From Pseudomonas sp. RIT-PI-r (GTDB taxonomy: Bacteria; Pseudomonadota; Gammaproteobacteria; Pseudomonadales; Pseudomonadaceae): a stretch of 64,000 nt of DNA. Every line of letters begins with the position of its first letter. The first letter of the stretch is position 1. The DNA is taken from positions 682,001 to 746,000 of the forward strand of contig NZ_LIGE01000025.1 in assembly GCF_001297015.1 (NCBI RefSeq), in the 5' to 3' direction. Positions 15,470-23,979 of the stretch are shown here, in pieces. The notes under the pieces are model-generated. The model saw only the letters and a list, made by a program, of their open reading frames with translations, did not search any database and was not told where the DNA came from. A program made the position numbers and the translations under genes.

Positions 15470-15919
15470 TTATTCGCAGACTCGCGGTTTTATGCCACGG
15501 ATAGCGTTGCGGCAGTCTTCCAGTAATTGTTCGCGGAAGGGTTCGATTTCCTCCCAATCCATCAACTGCATCAACGCTGCAGCTGTGGTCCGAAGTGGCT
15601 GCCACTCTTCATGATCGAACATGAACCAGTCGTCACAGTGAAAAGCCGCGTCAGTCAGCGCATTACACTGCTCCCAGAGAAGTTGCAGGCGCGTTCTGAT
15701 CTCTACGGATAACGCGCTGCCGCAAGCGGTGAGCGTTCTTTCCAGTGGCAACATCACTTCAGACCAGGTTTCACAAGCCGGGCAGTACGGAATCCCACAT
15801 CGCTGCAAATCCGCCGTCATGGCCAAAAAATCAAGCGCCTGCAACCCTTCGCAAACGGAAAAAACCCGGCTGTACTCATCCTGGCCATACCAGCCCCACA
15901 ATATTTCTGAAAACTTCAT
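15470..15919 (-). CDS. Hypothetical acidic protein
   Basis: A 149-residue protein of mostly alpha-helical character, rich in Trp, Glu and Cys (CGIPYCPACETWSEV contains a CxxC pair). There is no signal peptide or membrane helix. The ATG giving MKFSEILWGWYG has a GGGGG ribosome-binding region just upstream. No family was recognised. It diverges from another hypothetical gene with a 132-bp gap. The CPAC pair could bind metal or form a disulfide, but the rest of the sequence offers no support. Confidence 0.7.
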   Translation of the reverse strand: MKFSEILWGWYGQDEYSRVFSVCEGLQALDFLAMTADLQRCGIPYCPACETWSEVMLPLERTLTACGSALSVEIRTRLQLLWEQCNALTDAAFHCDDWFMFDHEEWQPLRTTAAALMQLMDWEEIEPFREQLLEDCRNAIRGIKPRVCE

Positions 15920-16051
15920 GACGCCCCCAAAGAACACTCCAGCCGAAACACCGTGCCGCATGCACTTTATCAGCGTGCTGGCGGCGACAGAATACGCCCG
16001 GCCCGGCTAAAATTCGCAGCCTGCTGACCCCGCATCAAGAGGTAGTGCTAA

Positions 16052-16573
16052 GTGTTGAACCGTTTTATCGCCTCTCGCGAAAGGATGGCCGTGGATTTAA
16101 GCCAGGCACGCTTACTGGTAGGCCAGACACTTCACGCGCTGCTGCACGACCAGTACTATTTCAACGGTGAACCGTGCCCGCGAGATGCAGGTTCACTGCT
16201 ATGGCGGTTTGGCGAAGATCAAACCCTTGCGATGTACCTGCTCAGCGATGGTGAAAGTGTCGGCGCCGATCAAGCGGAGCTGCAAATACCAGCATCTTTT
16301 CGCATTGAGGAGGATGGTGAATGCTCGTGGCGGCGAGAGGATTTGCTGGCCGAGTTATCCCGCCTCGCGGTTGCAGGCAAGCTCATCACACAGGTTCAAG
16401 GCGTTATCGACAAGTGGCCGGATCAGCAGAGCCGGCTGGTCGCTTTCAAAATCACCTTCGAGACTGGCGACTACTTGGTCTATCTGAACCGTGGGGATGA
16501 CGCCGTTGTGTTGATCAACGAAATGCCCCCGGAGGTGGTGGGTGTCGACACGCGGGTATTGGACGCGTTTTAA
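16052..16573 (+). CDS. Hypothetical protein
   Basis: A 173-residue soluble protein starting at GTG (AAGAGG about 6 nt upstream). The first 40 residues are helical and the middle is mixed alpha/beta, with an acidic stretch around SFRIEEDGECSWRREDLLAE. The C-terminus reads FKITFETGDYLVYLNRGDDA, which resembles small beta-sheet proteins. I do not recognise a family. It converges on the SRPBCC gene with a perfect hairpin between them. Confidence 0.7.
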   Translation: MLNRFIASRERMAVDLSQARLLVGQTLHALLHDQYYFNGEPCPRDAGSLLWRFGEDQTLAMYLLSDGESVGADQAELQIPASFRIEEDGECSWRREDLLAELSRLAVAGKLITQVQGVIDKWPDQQSRLVAFKITFETGDYLVYLNRGDDAVVLINEMPPEVVGVDTRVLDAF

Positions 16574-16592
16574 ATAACGCCGTAATGACAAA

Positions 16593-16624
16593 CCAGTGGC
16601 GAATGAAATGCCGCTCGCCACTGG
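16593..16624. terminator. Hairpin between convergent genes
   Basis: CCAGTGGCGA and TCGCCACTGG form a perfect 10-bp stem with a 12-nt loop between the stops of two convergent genes. It lacks a T-run but is the only candidate terminator for both. Confidence 0.55.
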
Positions 16625-16637
16625 CCAGCGTCGTACA

Positions 16638-17075
16638 TTACTGAAACAGCAATGCCTGAAGCCCCTTGTGTCCCTCGACAATCAGGCTGCGAATCAACGC
16701 CTGATACTGCTCGGCCGTATTCGGCTGTTGCAGGTCGAAACTTGCTGACCAGGTAACGAGCGTCTGGCTGCACTCCGTCAACGCAACCAACCGTACCGTC
16801 GCCACGTAATTATCCAGCGGCAAGGGTGCTTCCTCGAAACGATAGGACAGCGTTAATCCTCGATCATCGACCGACAACAAGCGCTCCCTGACCACAGTGC
16901 CATCGGCCAGGACCAGTCTGCGAACGCAACCTGTCAGGCCATCAGGCACGCCGCCTTCGATCTCGCTGTTCACAATCGAAGGATGCCATTTATGGATCTC
17001 GCCAAATTTCTTCAAGACGTCCCAGACCTGCTCTGCATTGCCCTCCAGAACAGCGGAATACTCAACCATTGTCAT
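16638..17075 (-). CDS. SRPBCC (polyketide cyclase / START-like) family protein
   Basis: The 145-residue protein begins VEYSAVLEGNAEQVWDVLKK, the hallmark first strand and helix of the SRPBCC fold, and continues with IVNSEIEGGVPDGLTGCVRRL and an LSYRFEEAPLPLDNYVATVRL sheet. A long C-terminal helix closes the hydrophobic pocket. Members bind or cyclise lipophilic small molecules. It is the last gene of a minus-strand run with an NTF2-like protein, an SDR and an old yellow enzyme, so it may bind the same substrate. Confidence 0.82.
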   Translation of the reverse strand: MTMVEYSAVLEGNAEQVWDVLKKFGEIHKWHPSIVNSEIEGGVPDGLTGCVRRLVLADGTVVRERLLSVDDRGLTLSYRFEEAPLPLDNYVATVRLVALTECSQTLVTWSASFDLQQPNTAEQYQALIRSLIVEGHKGLQALLFQ

Positions 17076-17108
17076 CGTATAAACCCTTCAAATAGACAGT
17101 TCGCCGAT

Positions 17109-17131
17109 CCCGGCAACAGGCCTGCCGGGAC
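17109..17131. terminator. Intercistronic hairpin
   Basis: TCCCGGCA-N7-TGCCGGGA lies in the 66 bp between the NTF2-like gene and the SRPBCC gene. Without a T-run it is more likely an mRNA-stabilising or attenuating hairpin than a full terminator. Confidence 0.45.
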
Positions 17132-17141
17132 CGGTTGATGC

Positions 17142-17528
17142 TTACGCGTCGAACTGGTGATACACCTTGGCAATCACCTTCCAGACGCTGTCCATTTTGA
17201 TCAGCGTCAGATAGTCGTTGTAGTCGGCGCCAATCGCATCGTTCTCCATATCGACACGCACCACGGCGGTGGTCGGGGTGATTGCCAGTACGTCCAGGCG
17301 CGTGGTGATTTCAGGGGCGCCACCGTTCTTCTCGACAAAATCGAACAGGTTGCTGATCGGGCCACCCAGCAGTTCGCCGTTGGTGAAACCGTACATCACT
17401 GCATCTTTATGGAAGGCCTGTGCAACGCCAGCAGCGCTGCCGACCCGCAAACCTTCGACATACTGATTGGCGGTGGCGATGACAGCGTTGTATTCAGCGG
17501 TCGATACTGCCTTGATGTTTTTTGACAT
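17142..17528 (-). CDS. NTF2-like / putative lumazine-binding family protein
   Basis: The 128-residue protein has the cone-shaped NTF2/SnoaL pattern: an N-terminal helix (AEYNAVIATANQYVEGLRVG), KDAVMYGFTNGELLGGPISN, and the ending sheet AVVRVDMENDAIGADYNDYLT-LIKMDSVWKVIAKVYH. This combination fits the Lumazine_bd_2 subgroup. It could be an enzyme or a small-molecule binder. ATG is preceded by GAGGAA. It follows the SDR gene by 80 nt and is probably in the same operon. Confidence 0.82.
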   Translation of the reverse strand: MSKNIKAVSTAEYNAVIATANQYVEGLRVGSAAGVAQAFHKDAVMYGFTNGELLGGPISNLFDFVEKNGGAPEITTRLDVLAITPTTAVVRVDMENDAIGADYNDYLTLIKMDSVWKVIAKVYHQFDA

Positions 17529-17608
17529 GGTTGTTTCCTCTTGATGTAGACGAGCGATCAAAGTCGCTTTCGGGTAAAGCAAATGGGGCAAAACAGCCGC
17601 TATAAACG

Positions 17609-18352
17609 TCACCAATCCTGGCGCGTCGGCGAGATGATCAAGTCGTTGACGGTGACGTTTTCCGGCTGGTTGAGTGCGTAGATCACCGCGCGGGCGATAT
17701 CGTCCGGTGCGATGGCGATCCGGTTAAGCGCCTGGGCCGCTTTGCGCCCCTCGGGATCACTGACCTTGTCCGCCCAGCCGGTATTGATCACGCCGGGGCT
17801 GACCGTGTTGACGCGAATGCCATGCTGCACACCGAGTTCCTTGCGCATGGACTCAGTCATGGCCTGGACAAAGAATTTGGTGGCGCTGTAAACGCCTGCG
17901 GCCGGGCCGACCTGATGGCCCGCCACCGAGTCCATGTTGAGGATCTGCCCGGACTTCTGCTCGAGCATCACAGGCAGCACCGCCGCGATGGCGTTCAGAT
18001 AGCCTTTGATGTTCACGTCGATCATCTTTTCCCAATCCTGCACGGCCAGGTCGACCCAGTTGGAAAACAGCATCAGCCCGGCGTTGTTCACCAGAATGTC
18101 GACGGTGCCGTAAGTTTCCCGGGCGAATCTGGCCAGTGCCTGGGTCTGCTCCGCTTGAGTGACGTCAGTGGTGAACGCGAGCACTTCATGGCCGGTTTCG
18201 CGCAATTGGCCGACGAAGGCTTCCAGGCCCTCTGTATCCAGTGCCGCAGCCACCACGCGGACACCCTCTGCGGCCAGCGCGCGGGTGGTTGCCGCGCCGA
18301 TACCAGACGATGCGCCCGTGACGATGGCGACCTTGTTTTGCAGATAATTCAT
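17609..18352 (-). CDS. SDR family NAD(P)-dependent oxidoreductase
   Basis: The 247-residue protein is a classical short-chain dehydrogenase: cofactor motif TGASSGIG near the N-terminus, NNAG motif (VDILVNNAGLML), catalytic Ser in LNMDSVAGH and YSATKFF (YxxxK), and the VNTVSPGVINTGW loop. It reduces or oxidises a carbonyl or hydroxyl group. An alternative GTG two codons upstream is possible. Together with the adjacent ene-reductase it could form a two-step reduction of an enone. Confidence 0.92.
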   Translation of the reverse strand: MNYLQNKVAIVTGASSGIGAATTRALAAEGVRVVAAALDTEGLEAFVGQLRETGHEVLAFTTDVTQAEQTQALARFARETYGTVDILVNNAGLMLFSNWVDLAVQDWEKMIDVNIKGYLNAIAAVLPVMLEQKSGQILNMDSVAGHQVGPAAGVYSATKFFVQAMTESMRKELGVQHGIRVNTVSPGVINTGWADKVSDPEGRKAAQALNRIAIAPDDIARAVIYALNQPENVTVNDLIISPTRQDW

Positions 18353-18417
18353 GCTCACACCTCTTGGCGATAATGCGTTGGCGACCCTGCGTCGTACCGG
18401 GCGCAGGTCGTGGTTTT

Positions 18418-19521
18418 TCAGGCGTTGGCGGTTGGCCAGTCGGTGTAACCCTTGGCGCCACCGCCGTAGTAACTCTCGCGTGGCGCGATGGTCAGTTCGA
18501 GCCCACGACGCAGACGCGTCACGAGGTCGGGGTTGGAAATGAACAGACGACCAAACGCCACCGCATCAATCCGGCCCTGCGCCCGACGCTCCAGTGCCAT
18601 CCCCAGGTCGTAGTTGTTATTGCCGATGAATGCCCCTGTGAACTGCGCACTCAATGCATCCAGATCCACACCTTCAGGCACGGTGCGCGAGGTGGCCGTG
18701 GCGCCTTCGACGAAATGCAGATAGGCCAGATTGAGGGGATTGAGTTGCCGGATCAGGTAACCGTAAGTCGCCATGACATTGCTGTCGGGCGGCGTATTAC
18801 CGGCGTCCGGCGTGACCGGCGAAAGACGAATCCCGACGCGCTCGCTGCCCCAGATCGAGACCACGGCTTGGGTGACTTCCAGAGTCAGTCGAGCGCGGTT
18901 TTCAATGGAGCCGCCGTATCGGTCCGTGCGCTGGTTGGTGGAGTCGCGCAGGAACTGGTCGAGCAGATAGCTGTTGGCGGAGTGGACTTCCACGCCATCG
19001 AAACCGGCGCGCTTGGCATTTTCGGCGGCCAGCCTGTACTGCTCGATGATCCCTGGAATTTCCCAGGTCTCCAGTGCGCGCGGCATCGACACCTCGACAA
19101 AACCTTTCTCGGTGTACGTGCTGCCTTCCGCCTTGATCGCCGAAGGCGCCACCGGCGCAGCGCCGCCGGGCTGTAACTCGACGCTGGAAAAACGCCCCAC
19201 GTGCCACAACTGGCTGACGATTTTGCCGCCCGCTGCGTGTACGGCGTCGGTAACTTTTTTCCAGCCGGCGACCTGCTCTTCCGACCAGATTCCCGGCGTC
19301 ATCGCATAGCCTCGGCCCTGCGCGGAAATATTCGTCGCCTCGGCAATGATCAGGCCGGCACTGGCGCGTTGGGCGTAGTACGTCGCGTGCATTTCATTCG
19401 GTACGCCGTCTTCGGCCATTCGGCTACGGGTCACCGGAGCCATGACAATCCGGTTGGCCAGTTGCAGTGCGCCCATGGTTACGGGTGAAAAAAGGTCGGT
19501 GTCTGAAGCGTAATCCGTCAT
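18418..19521 (-). CDS. Old yellow enzyme family alkene reductase (NemA-like)
   Basis: The 367-residue FMN enzyme shows the OYE landmarks: LFSPVTMGALQLANRIVMAPVTRSR at the start, the substrate-binding HSANSYLLDQFLRDSTNQRTD (with His and Asn), YGGSIENRARLTLEV, and a C-terminal FGRLFISNPDLVTRL phosphate-binding segment. Such enzymes reduce activated C=C bonds, nitrate esters and nitroaromatics. A near-palindromic site resembling the NemR box lies 17 bp upstream of its start codon, suggesting induction by electrophiles. The SDR gene follows after 65 nt. Confidence 0.93.
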   Translation of the reverse strand: MTDYASDTDLFSPVTMGALQLANRIVMAPVTRSRMAEDGVPNEMHATYYAQRASAGLIIAEATNISAQGRGYAMTPGIWSEEQVAGWKKVTDAVHAAGGKIVSQLWHVGRFSSVELQPGGAAPVAPSAIKAEGSTYTEKGFVEVSMPRALETWEIPGIIEQYRLAAENAKRAGFDGVEVHSANSYLLDQFLRDSTNQRTDRYGGSIENRARLTLEVTQAVVSIWGSERVGIRLSPVTPDAGNTPPDSNVMATYGYLIRQLNPLNLAYLHFVEGATATSRTVPEGVDLDALSAQFTGAFIGNNNYDLGMALERRAQGRIDAVAFGRLFISNPDLVTRLRRGLELTIAPRESYYGGGAKGYTDWPTANA

Positions 19522-19537
19522 AAATCCTCACAATCAA

Positions 19538-19552
19538 TAGACCGGTCGTCTA
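19538..19552. promoter_or_regulatory. NemR-like operator upstream of the old yellow enzyme gene
   Basis: TAGAC-CGGTC-GTCTA is a 15-bp dyad just upstream of the ene-reductase start. It closely resembles the TAGACC...GGTCTA box bound by the electrophile-sensing TetR-type repressor NemR in E. coli, as I remember it. No nemR gene is adjacent, so the repressor would act from elsewhere. Confidence 0.6.
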
Positions 19553-19634
19553 GTAAATAAACCCAAAAAAAACGTCCCTGTGTCAGCAGACGTGCACGTG
19601 TGATCGGAGCAACCGCAAAGCTGCGTTGTCCCGG

Positions 19635-20891
19635 CTAGACCCTTGCCGCTGGGTGAGCGGGTAGCGGTTGCAGTTCGACCTTCTCCCACTTGGCGATCAC
19701 CAGCGGTGCAATGGCATTACCCAATACATTCAACGTGGTGGTGCCGCTGTCGATGATCCTGAAGATGCCGGCAATCAGCGCCACGCCTTCCAACGGCAGC
19801 CCGGCTGAAGCCAATGTGGCTGACAGAATGATGATGGCAAAACCCGGCACCCCTGCCGCCCCTTTGGAGGTCAGCACCATCGTCACCACCAGCAGAATCT
19901 GCTGAGACAACGACAGGTCGATGCCATAAAGCTGCGCGACAAAGATTGTCGCCACGCCGAGAAAAATCGACGCGCCATCGAGATTGAATGCATAGCCCAC
20001 CGGCACCACGAAACTGACGATCCGACGCGGTACACCGTAGCTCTCCAGCTTGGTCATCAATTGCGGCATGACCGCCGCTGAGGCTGCACTGGAAAACGCC
20101 AGAATCAACTCGTTGCGGAAGTAGCGGATCAACTTGAAAATGTTTTCGCCAATCAAGTAGCAAATGCCACCCAGCACCACCAAAGCGAAAACCATCAGTG
20201 CCAGATACACCACGCCAATCAACTTGAGCAGCGGCAACAATGAGGCGAAACCAAACGTCGCTACCGTCGCGCCGATCATGCCAAACACCCCGATTGGCGC
20301 GTAGGCCATGACGATTGAGACGACTCTGAACATCGCATCAGAGAGGCTCTGAACCACGGCGATGAAAGGCGCACTTTTGTCTTTCGGCAATGCGTTCAAT
20401 GCCAGGCCCAACAGCACGGCGAAGAACAACACCGACAGCAACTTCGCCTCCGACATCGCCACGATCACGTTGTCTGGAACGATGTTCTGCAAAATCACCA
20501 AGGCGCCTTTCGAAGGTTCCAGGTTAATGGCCGCCGAACTGTGCGAGACGCCTGAAATATCGGTCCCGGTGCCGGGCTCGAAGAGGTTGGCGAAACACAA
20601 GCCTATGACGATCGCCAGCGCGGTAATCGCAAAGAAGTAGCCGAGCGACTTCGCCCCCATCCGGCCAAACGACTTGCTGTCGCCACCGCCTGCAATCCCC
20701 AGGATCATGCAACAGAACACAATCGGTACAACCACCATCTTCATCATCTTGATAAAGATGTCACCGAGCGGTTTTAAGATCTCGGCGCTGACCCATGTTT
20801 GATACTGCGGATGCGTATTGAAGTACCAACCGACGAGCACGCCAAGCAACAGCCCGGCAACGATTTGCCACACCAAGGGAATACGTTTCAT
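19635..20891 (-). CDS. Dicarboxylate/amino acid:cation symporter (DAACS, GltP/DctA type)
   Basis: The 418-residue membrane protein has about eight helices plus re-entrant loops. It carries the family signatures: the Ser-rich loop AFSSAASAAVMPQLM, the NLDGASIFLG segment and GVPGFAIIILSATLASAGLP. It couples uptake of a C4-dicarboxylate or glutamate/aspartate to Na+ or H+. It precedes the old yellow enzyme gene by about 110 nt on the same strand; the NemR-like site between them argues that the enzyme has its own promoter. Confidence 0.93.
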   Translation of the reverse strand: MKRIPLVWQIVAGLLLGVLVGWYFNTHPQYQTWVSAEILKPLGDIFIKMMKMVVVPIVFCCMILGIAGGGDSKSFGRMGAKSLGYFFAITALAIVIGLCFANLFEPGTGTDISGVSHSSAAINLEPSKGALVILQNIVPDNVIVAMSEAKLLSVLFFAVLLGLALNALPKDKSAPFIAVVQSLSDAMFRVVSIVMAYAPIGVFGMIGATVATFGFASLLPLLKLIGVVYLALMVFALVVLGGICYLIGENIFKLIRYFRNELILAFSSAASAAVMPQLMTKLESYGVPRRIVSFVVPVGYAFNLDGASIFLGVATIFVAQLYGIDLSLSQQILLVVTMVLTSKGAAGVPGFAIIILSATLASAGLPLEGVALIAGIFRIIDSGTTTLNVLGNAIAPLVIAKWEKVELQPLPAHPAARV

Positions 20892-20974
20892 GTCTAGCCT
20901 TCTTGTTGGAATGAAAGGTCTGCGGGTAATGCGCAGTTGCTAGAGTCATGAGCTTCCAGCTCACTAGAGATCAA

Positions 20975-20997
20975 ATGGCACAACGCGGTTGTGCCAT
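20975..20997. terminator. Terminator-like hairpin after the VOC gene
   Basis: ATGGCACAA-CGCGG-TTGTGCCAT gives a perfect 9-bp stem 8 nt after the stop of the minus-strand VOC gene and upstream of the symporter. No long T-run follows. Confidence 0.55.
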
Positions 20998-21005
20998 GCC
21001 TGTTG

Positions 21006-21431
21006 TTACTTGGCGAACAGTTGGCTCATATCCTTGAAGGCCTTGAACTCGAGGGCGTTGCCGCACGGGTCGAACAGAAACATGGTGGCTTGCTCGCCCA
21101 CCTGACCTTTGAAACGAACGTACGGCTCGATCACAAACTCGGTCCCAAACGACTTCAGACGCTCGGCCAGCGCTTCCCATTGCGCCCAACCCAGGATGAT
21201 GCCGAAGTGTGGCACCGGCACATCGTGACCATCGACCGGGTTGCTGTGAACGCTCTCTTGCGAGGCGGTTTTCGGGTGTTCGTGAATGACCAGTTGGTGA
21301 CCATAAAAATCGAAGTCGACCCACTGTGTGCTGGAGCGCCCTTCTTCAAGACCAAATACCTCACCGTAAAAGGTCCGCGCTGAAGCCAGGTCGTAAACAG
21401 GGATTGCCAGGTGGAAAGGTGAAAGGCTCAT
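21006..21431 (-). CDS. VOC family dioxygenase-like protein
   Basis: The 141-residue protein starts [20 protein letters not shown], the canonical first strand and helix of VOC domains. It contains a conserved His in each half ([14 protein letters not shown]) and a Glu near the C-terminus ([17 protein letters not shown]), which is the 2-His-1-carboxylate pattern of metal-dependent members. ATG follows GGAG by 7 nt. It diverges from a LysR gene 151 bp away, which probably controls it. The substrate is unknown. Confidence 0.85.
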   Translation of the reverse strand: MSLSPFHLAIPVYDLASARTFYGEVFGLEEGRSSTQWVDFDFYGHQLVIHEHPKTASQESVHSNPVDGHDVPVPHFGIILGWAQWEALAERLKSFGTEFVIEPYVRFKGQVGEQATMFLFDPCGNALEFKAFKDMSQLFAK

Positions 21432-21582
21432 CAGAACTCCGGATATTTTTGTTGGTTGGCGAATTCCCACCGTCATTGGCGCTCTCGGTTCAGCCGTTGC
21501 CGGGGATGGGAAACATCCTAGGACGGAAAACCAAACAGAAAAATCAATATATATTTCTTAGAAACACAATTAATATTTGTGA

Positions 21583-22461
21583 ATGATCAAAGAACTCAAG
21601 ACACTCATCGCTGTGGCGCGCGAAGGCACATTCGCTGCGGCCGGCAACAAGATCGGCCTCACGCAGGCCGCCGTCAGCGCACAAATCCAGCGGCTGGAGG
21701 CTGAACTCGGCTTCGAGATATTCGACAGGAAAGGCCGCTCGGCGCACCTCAACAAAATGGGCCACCAGATTCTTCTGCAAGCGCAGGAGTTGCTCAGGCT
21801 TTACGAAAATCTGGGCTCGACGACGATGGGCCAACCGCCCAGTGTGCTGGTCAACATCGGCGCGATCGCGTCGGTGCAGCGTTCCTATTTGCCGGATGCG
21901 CTGGCGAAGTTTCACCAACATTGTCCGCAGTGCCGCACGCGTGTGGTCCCGGGGCTGTCGATGGAGATGGTGAACCTCGTCGACGCTGGCGAGATCGACA
22001 TGGCCGTCATCATTCGCCCGCCTTTCTCGCTGCAGAGCGATCTGCGCTGGACGACTCTGACGCTGGAGCCCTACCGCTTGATCGTGCCGCGCGACGTGCC
22101 GGGAGAAGACTGGTCTGAACTGCTCTCCAGCCAACCCTTCATTCGCTATGACCGATCATCCTTCGGCGGCAGACAGGTCGACCGCTTTCTGCGGCAAACG
22201 CATTTCACCTTGCATGAGGTGTGCGAACTGGATGAGCTGGAGGCGATTGTCAAACTGGTGGAAAACGCTGTCGGCGTTGCGCTGGTGCCGCAAACAACGC
22301 CCGAACCGCAATGGCCGGCAGGCGTGCGGGCACTCGACCTCGGGGCGCACACTTTTCACCGGGATATCGGCCTGGTTCATCGCTCTCGCCGCAGCATGAC
22401 TGAACCGGTGCGGAAGATGGCTGACCTGATCAGTGAGCAGGTCAAGGGCGGCTTCCTCTAG
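21583..22461 (+). CDS. LysR family transcriptional regulator
   Basis: The 292-residue protein has the N-terminal winged helix-turn-helix (MIKELKTLIAVAREGTFAAA, then GNKIGLTQAAVSAQIQRLEA) and a C-terminal periplasmic-binding-like effector domain. The ATG lies 151 bp from the divergent VOC gene; this AT-rich gap (runs such as CAATATATATTT) is where a LysR box would be expected. It probably senses a substrate of the VOC gene or of the oxidoreductase genes to its left. Confidence 0.92.
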   Translation: MIKELKTLIAVAREGTFAAAGNKIGLTQAAVSAQIQRLEAELGFEIFDRKGRSAHLNKMGHQILLQAQELLRLYENLGSTTMGQPPSVLVNIGAIASVQRSYLPDALAKFHQHCPQCRTRVVPGLSMEMVNLVDAGEIDMAVIIRPPFSLQSDLRWTTLTLEPYRLIVPRDVPGEDWSELLSSQPFIRYDRSSFGGRQVDRFLRQTHFTLHEVCELDELEAIVKLVENAVGVALVPQTTPEPQWPAGVRALDLGAHTFHRDIGLVHRSRRSMTEPVRKMADLISEQVKGGFL

Positions 22462-22542
22462 CAACACAACGCTCATTGCCAATGATCAAATCAGGATTGG
22501 CGAACCTTGAGTCCGCTTACGCAAATTGGCGTATGTCCCTCA

Positions 22543-22947
22543 TCACGCCGTGACGACGATCAACTCCGGCCAGATTTCCTGCCATCTCTTGGATTGAACC
22601 CGGTCCAGGAACAGCGCGTATTTTTCAGTGCGGAATCGCCCGGTTGGCCGCACCACCAACGAGAACAGATCGTCCAGTCCCAGCGGCGCCGCCACTTCTA
22701 TTTCGTCGTCACCCCCCAACCTGACGCCCACCGCCGTGGCGGTTTCCGGCCAACAGGTCATCGCATCGGTGGCCGAATGATAGGGGGCATCGGCGTTGCG
22801 CTGATGCAGGTGATCCCAGACCAGACTGCGCACAAAACCTGCCGCGACCCAGCAGTCCGGCAATTCAAGGCCACGAACAGTCCGCAGAACCTGCACTCGT
22901 ACTCGATCTTGAGCCAGCAAAGCCTTGAGCTGCGCTTCGTGGTTCAT
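22543..22947 (-). pseudogene. Nucleotidyltransferase-family protein with an internal deletion
   Basis: The N-terminal CWVAAGFVRSLVWDHLH and the C-terminal half (NADAPYHSATDAMTCWPETA, TAVGVRLG, GLDDLFSLVVRPT) are both recognisable from the DUF925-type nucleotidyltransferase family. The roughly 55 residues normally found between DHLH and NADAPY, which carry the DVDV-type metal-binding acidic residues, are absent. The frame is preserved, giving 134 instead of about 190 residues. The deletion should abolish catalysis. I place the join at about residue 46 from memory of the family; there is no stop codon. Confidence 0.6.
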
Positions 22948-23071
22948 CCGGTTCCCTCCCTTATCCATGGCTGTGCAGCGTTCAATGGCTGACGCCACAC
23001 GCTGTCATTCGCAGCTTTGCCAAACAAGCTTTGTTACTCTGCCGCATCCACTTCATCAGGACAAACGGCAG

Positions 23072-23554
23072 ATGGATATTGCCCCGCAGTTCATTGTTCA
23101 TGAAACCGACCACTGGCTTATCAACCACCACCTGGCAAGTGCCCTCCCCGGCTATCTGATGCTGGGCTCCAAACTCAAAACCTCTTCATTGGCTGACTTA
23201 TCGGCTGAAGCCCTGGCGGAAATGGGTGGCCTGCTCGCCAAGACCCAGCAGATCATGGAGCGAATATTAACTCCTGCGCATCTCTACATTGGCCGCTTTG
23301 GTCATCAACCGGACTGGCCCATTCACTTCCATTTCATTCCGGTTTATCACTGGGTCGAAGACTTGTTCTGGAAGGATGAGCGCTATCGACAACTGGCAAA
23401 CTTTGCCTACGCTGAAAACGCTCTCGCGGCGACTGACGGTGCCGAGCTGACACTGTTTATCTGGAGGGAGTTTGGAGAAAACCCGACACCTCCAGAGGCG
23501 CCGGGGCTGTCGGTCGAAGAAGTAATCACCAAGCTGCAAACTGCGTTCCTGTAA
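23072..23554 (+). CDS. HIT family protein, atypical
   Basis: The 160-residue protein has the histidine-triad fold: FIVHETDHWLINHHLASALP opening strands, GGLLAKTQQIMERIL helix and the active-site strand WPIHFHFIPVY. In normal HIT proteins the triad reads HxHxHxx; aligning on the final IP places Pro at the first His, leaving the presumed nucleophilic His and the third His. It may still hydrolyse nucleoside phosphoramidates or dinucleotides. ATG is preferred at MDIAPQFIV; the frame is open further upstream but without family similarity. Confidence 0.8.
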   Translation: MDIAPQFIVHETDHWLINHHLASALPGYLMLGSKLKTSSLADLSAEALAEMGGLLAKTQQIMERILTPAHLYIGRFGHQPDWPIHFHFIPVYHWVEDLFWKDERYRQLANFAYAENALAATDGAELTLFIWREFGENPTPPEAPGLSVEEVITKLQTAFL

Positions 23555-23594
23555 ACAAAACTGCGGTCCGATGCGTTGTTGTTACGGAGATGAA

Positions 23595-23726
23595 ATGGCA
23601 TTCCCCCCTCTGCACAATTTCAAAGTATTCGAGAGCGTCGCCCGCTTGGGCAGTCTGGCGGCGGCTGCGGTTGAATTGCACGTCACCATCGGCGCGGTCG
23701 CATCGCTGAAGGTCGTGATTGTTTAA
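23595..23726 (+). pseudogene. N-terminal fragment of a LysR regulator
   Basis: MAFPPLHNFKVFESVARLGS and LAAAAVELHVTIGAV are the first 35 residues of a LysR helix-turn-helix (GcvA-like subgroup). The reading frame then diverges and stops after KVVIV. The rest of the normally about 300-codon gene is absent, so this is a truncation left at the edge of a degraded stretch. ATG follows GGAG (TTACGGAGATGAAATG). Confidence 0.75.
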
Positions 23727-23799
23727 CGTTTTTTGCGTTGTGTTTAAGGACACTTGGCGTTACGTCCGAAAGGCGCTTGTGAATGCCTGCTTTCGGCCA

Positions 23800-23841
23800 G
23801 AATCGGTCCTTTGAAAGCGTCTACGGAAGAAGGACCGATTC
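23800..23841. repeat. Long perfect inverted repeat in a gene-free stretch
   Basis: GAATCGGTCCTT and AAGGACCGATTC, 12 bp each with no mismatch and 18 bp apart, lie between the LysR fragment and the next ORF. There is no adjacent T-run. The element could be the end of a small mobile element, a terminator remnant or a protein-binding dyad. The rest of 23727-23979 holds nothing I can interpret. Confidence 0.6.
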
Positions 23842-23979
23842 AGTACTGTGAAAGAACGACGGACATTCCTTCAGAGTGGTTGCCACTAATGCCAGCAAGC
23901 TGCTCCACTCGACGGGCATGATTGAGCCTCTACGATGGGCTAGAGTGCACCCTTTAACCAAACAGTAGAGCCACATCAC

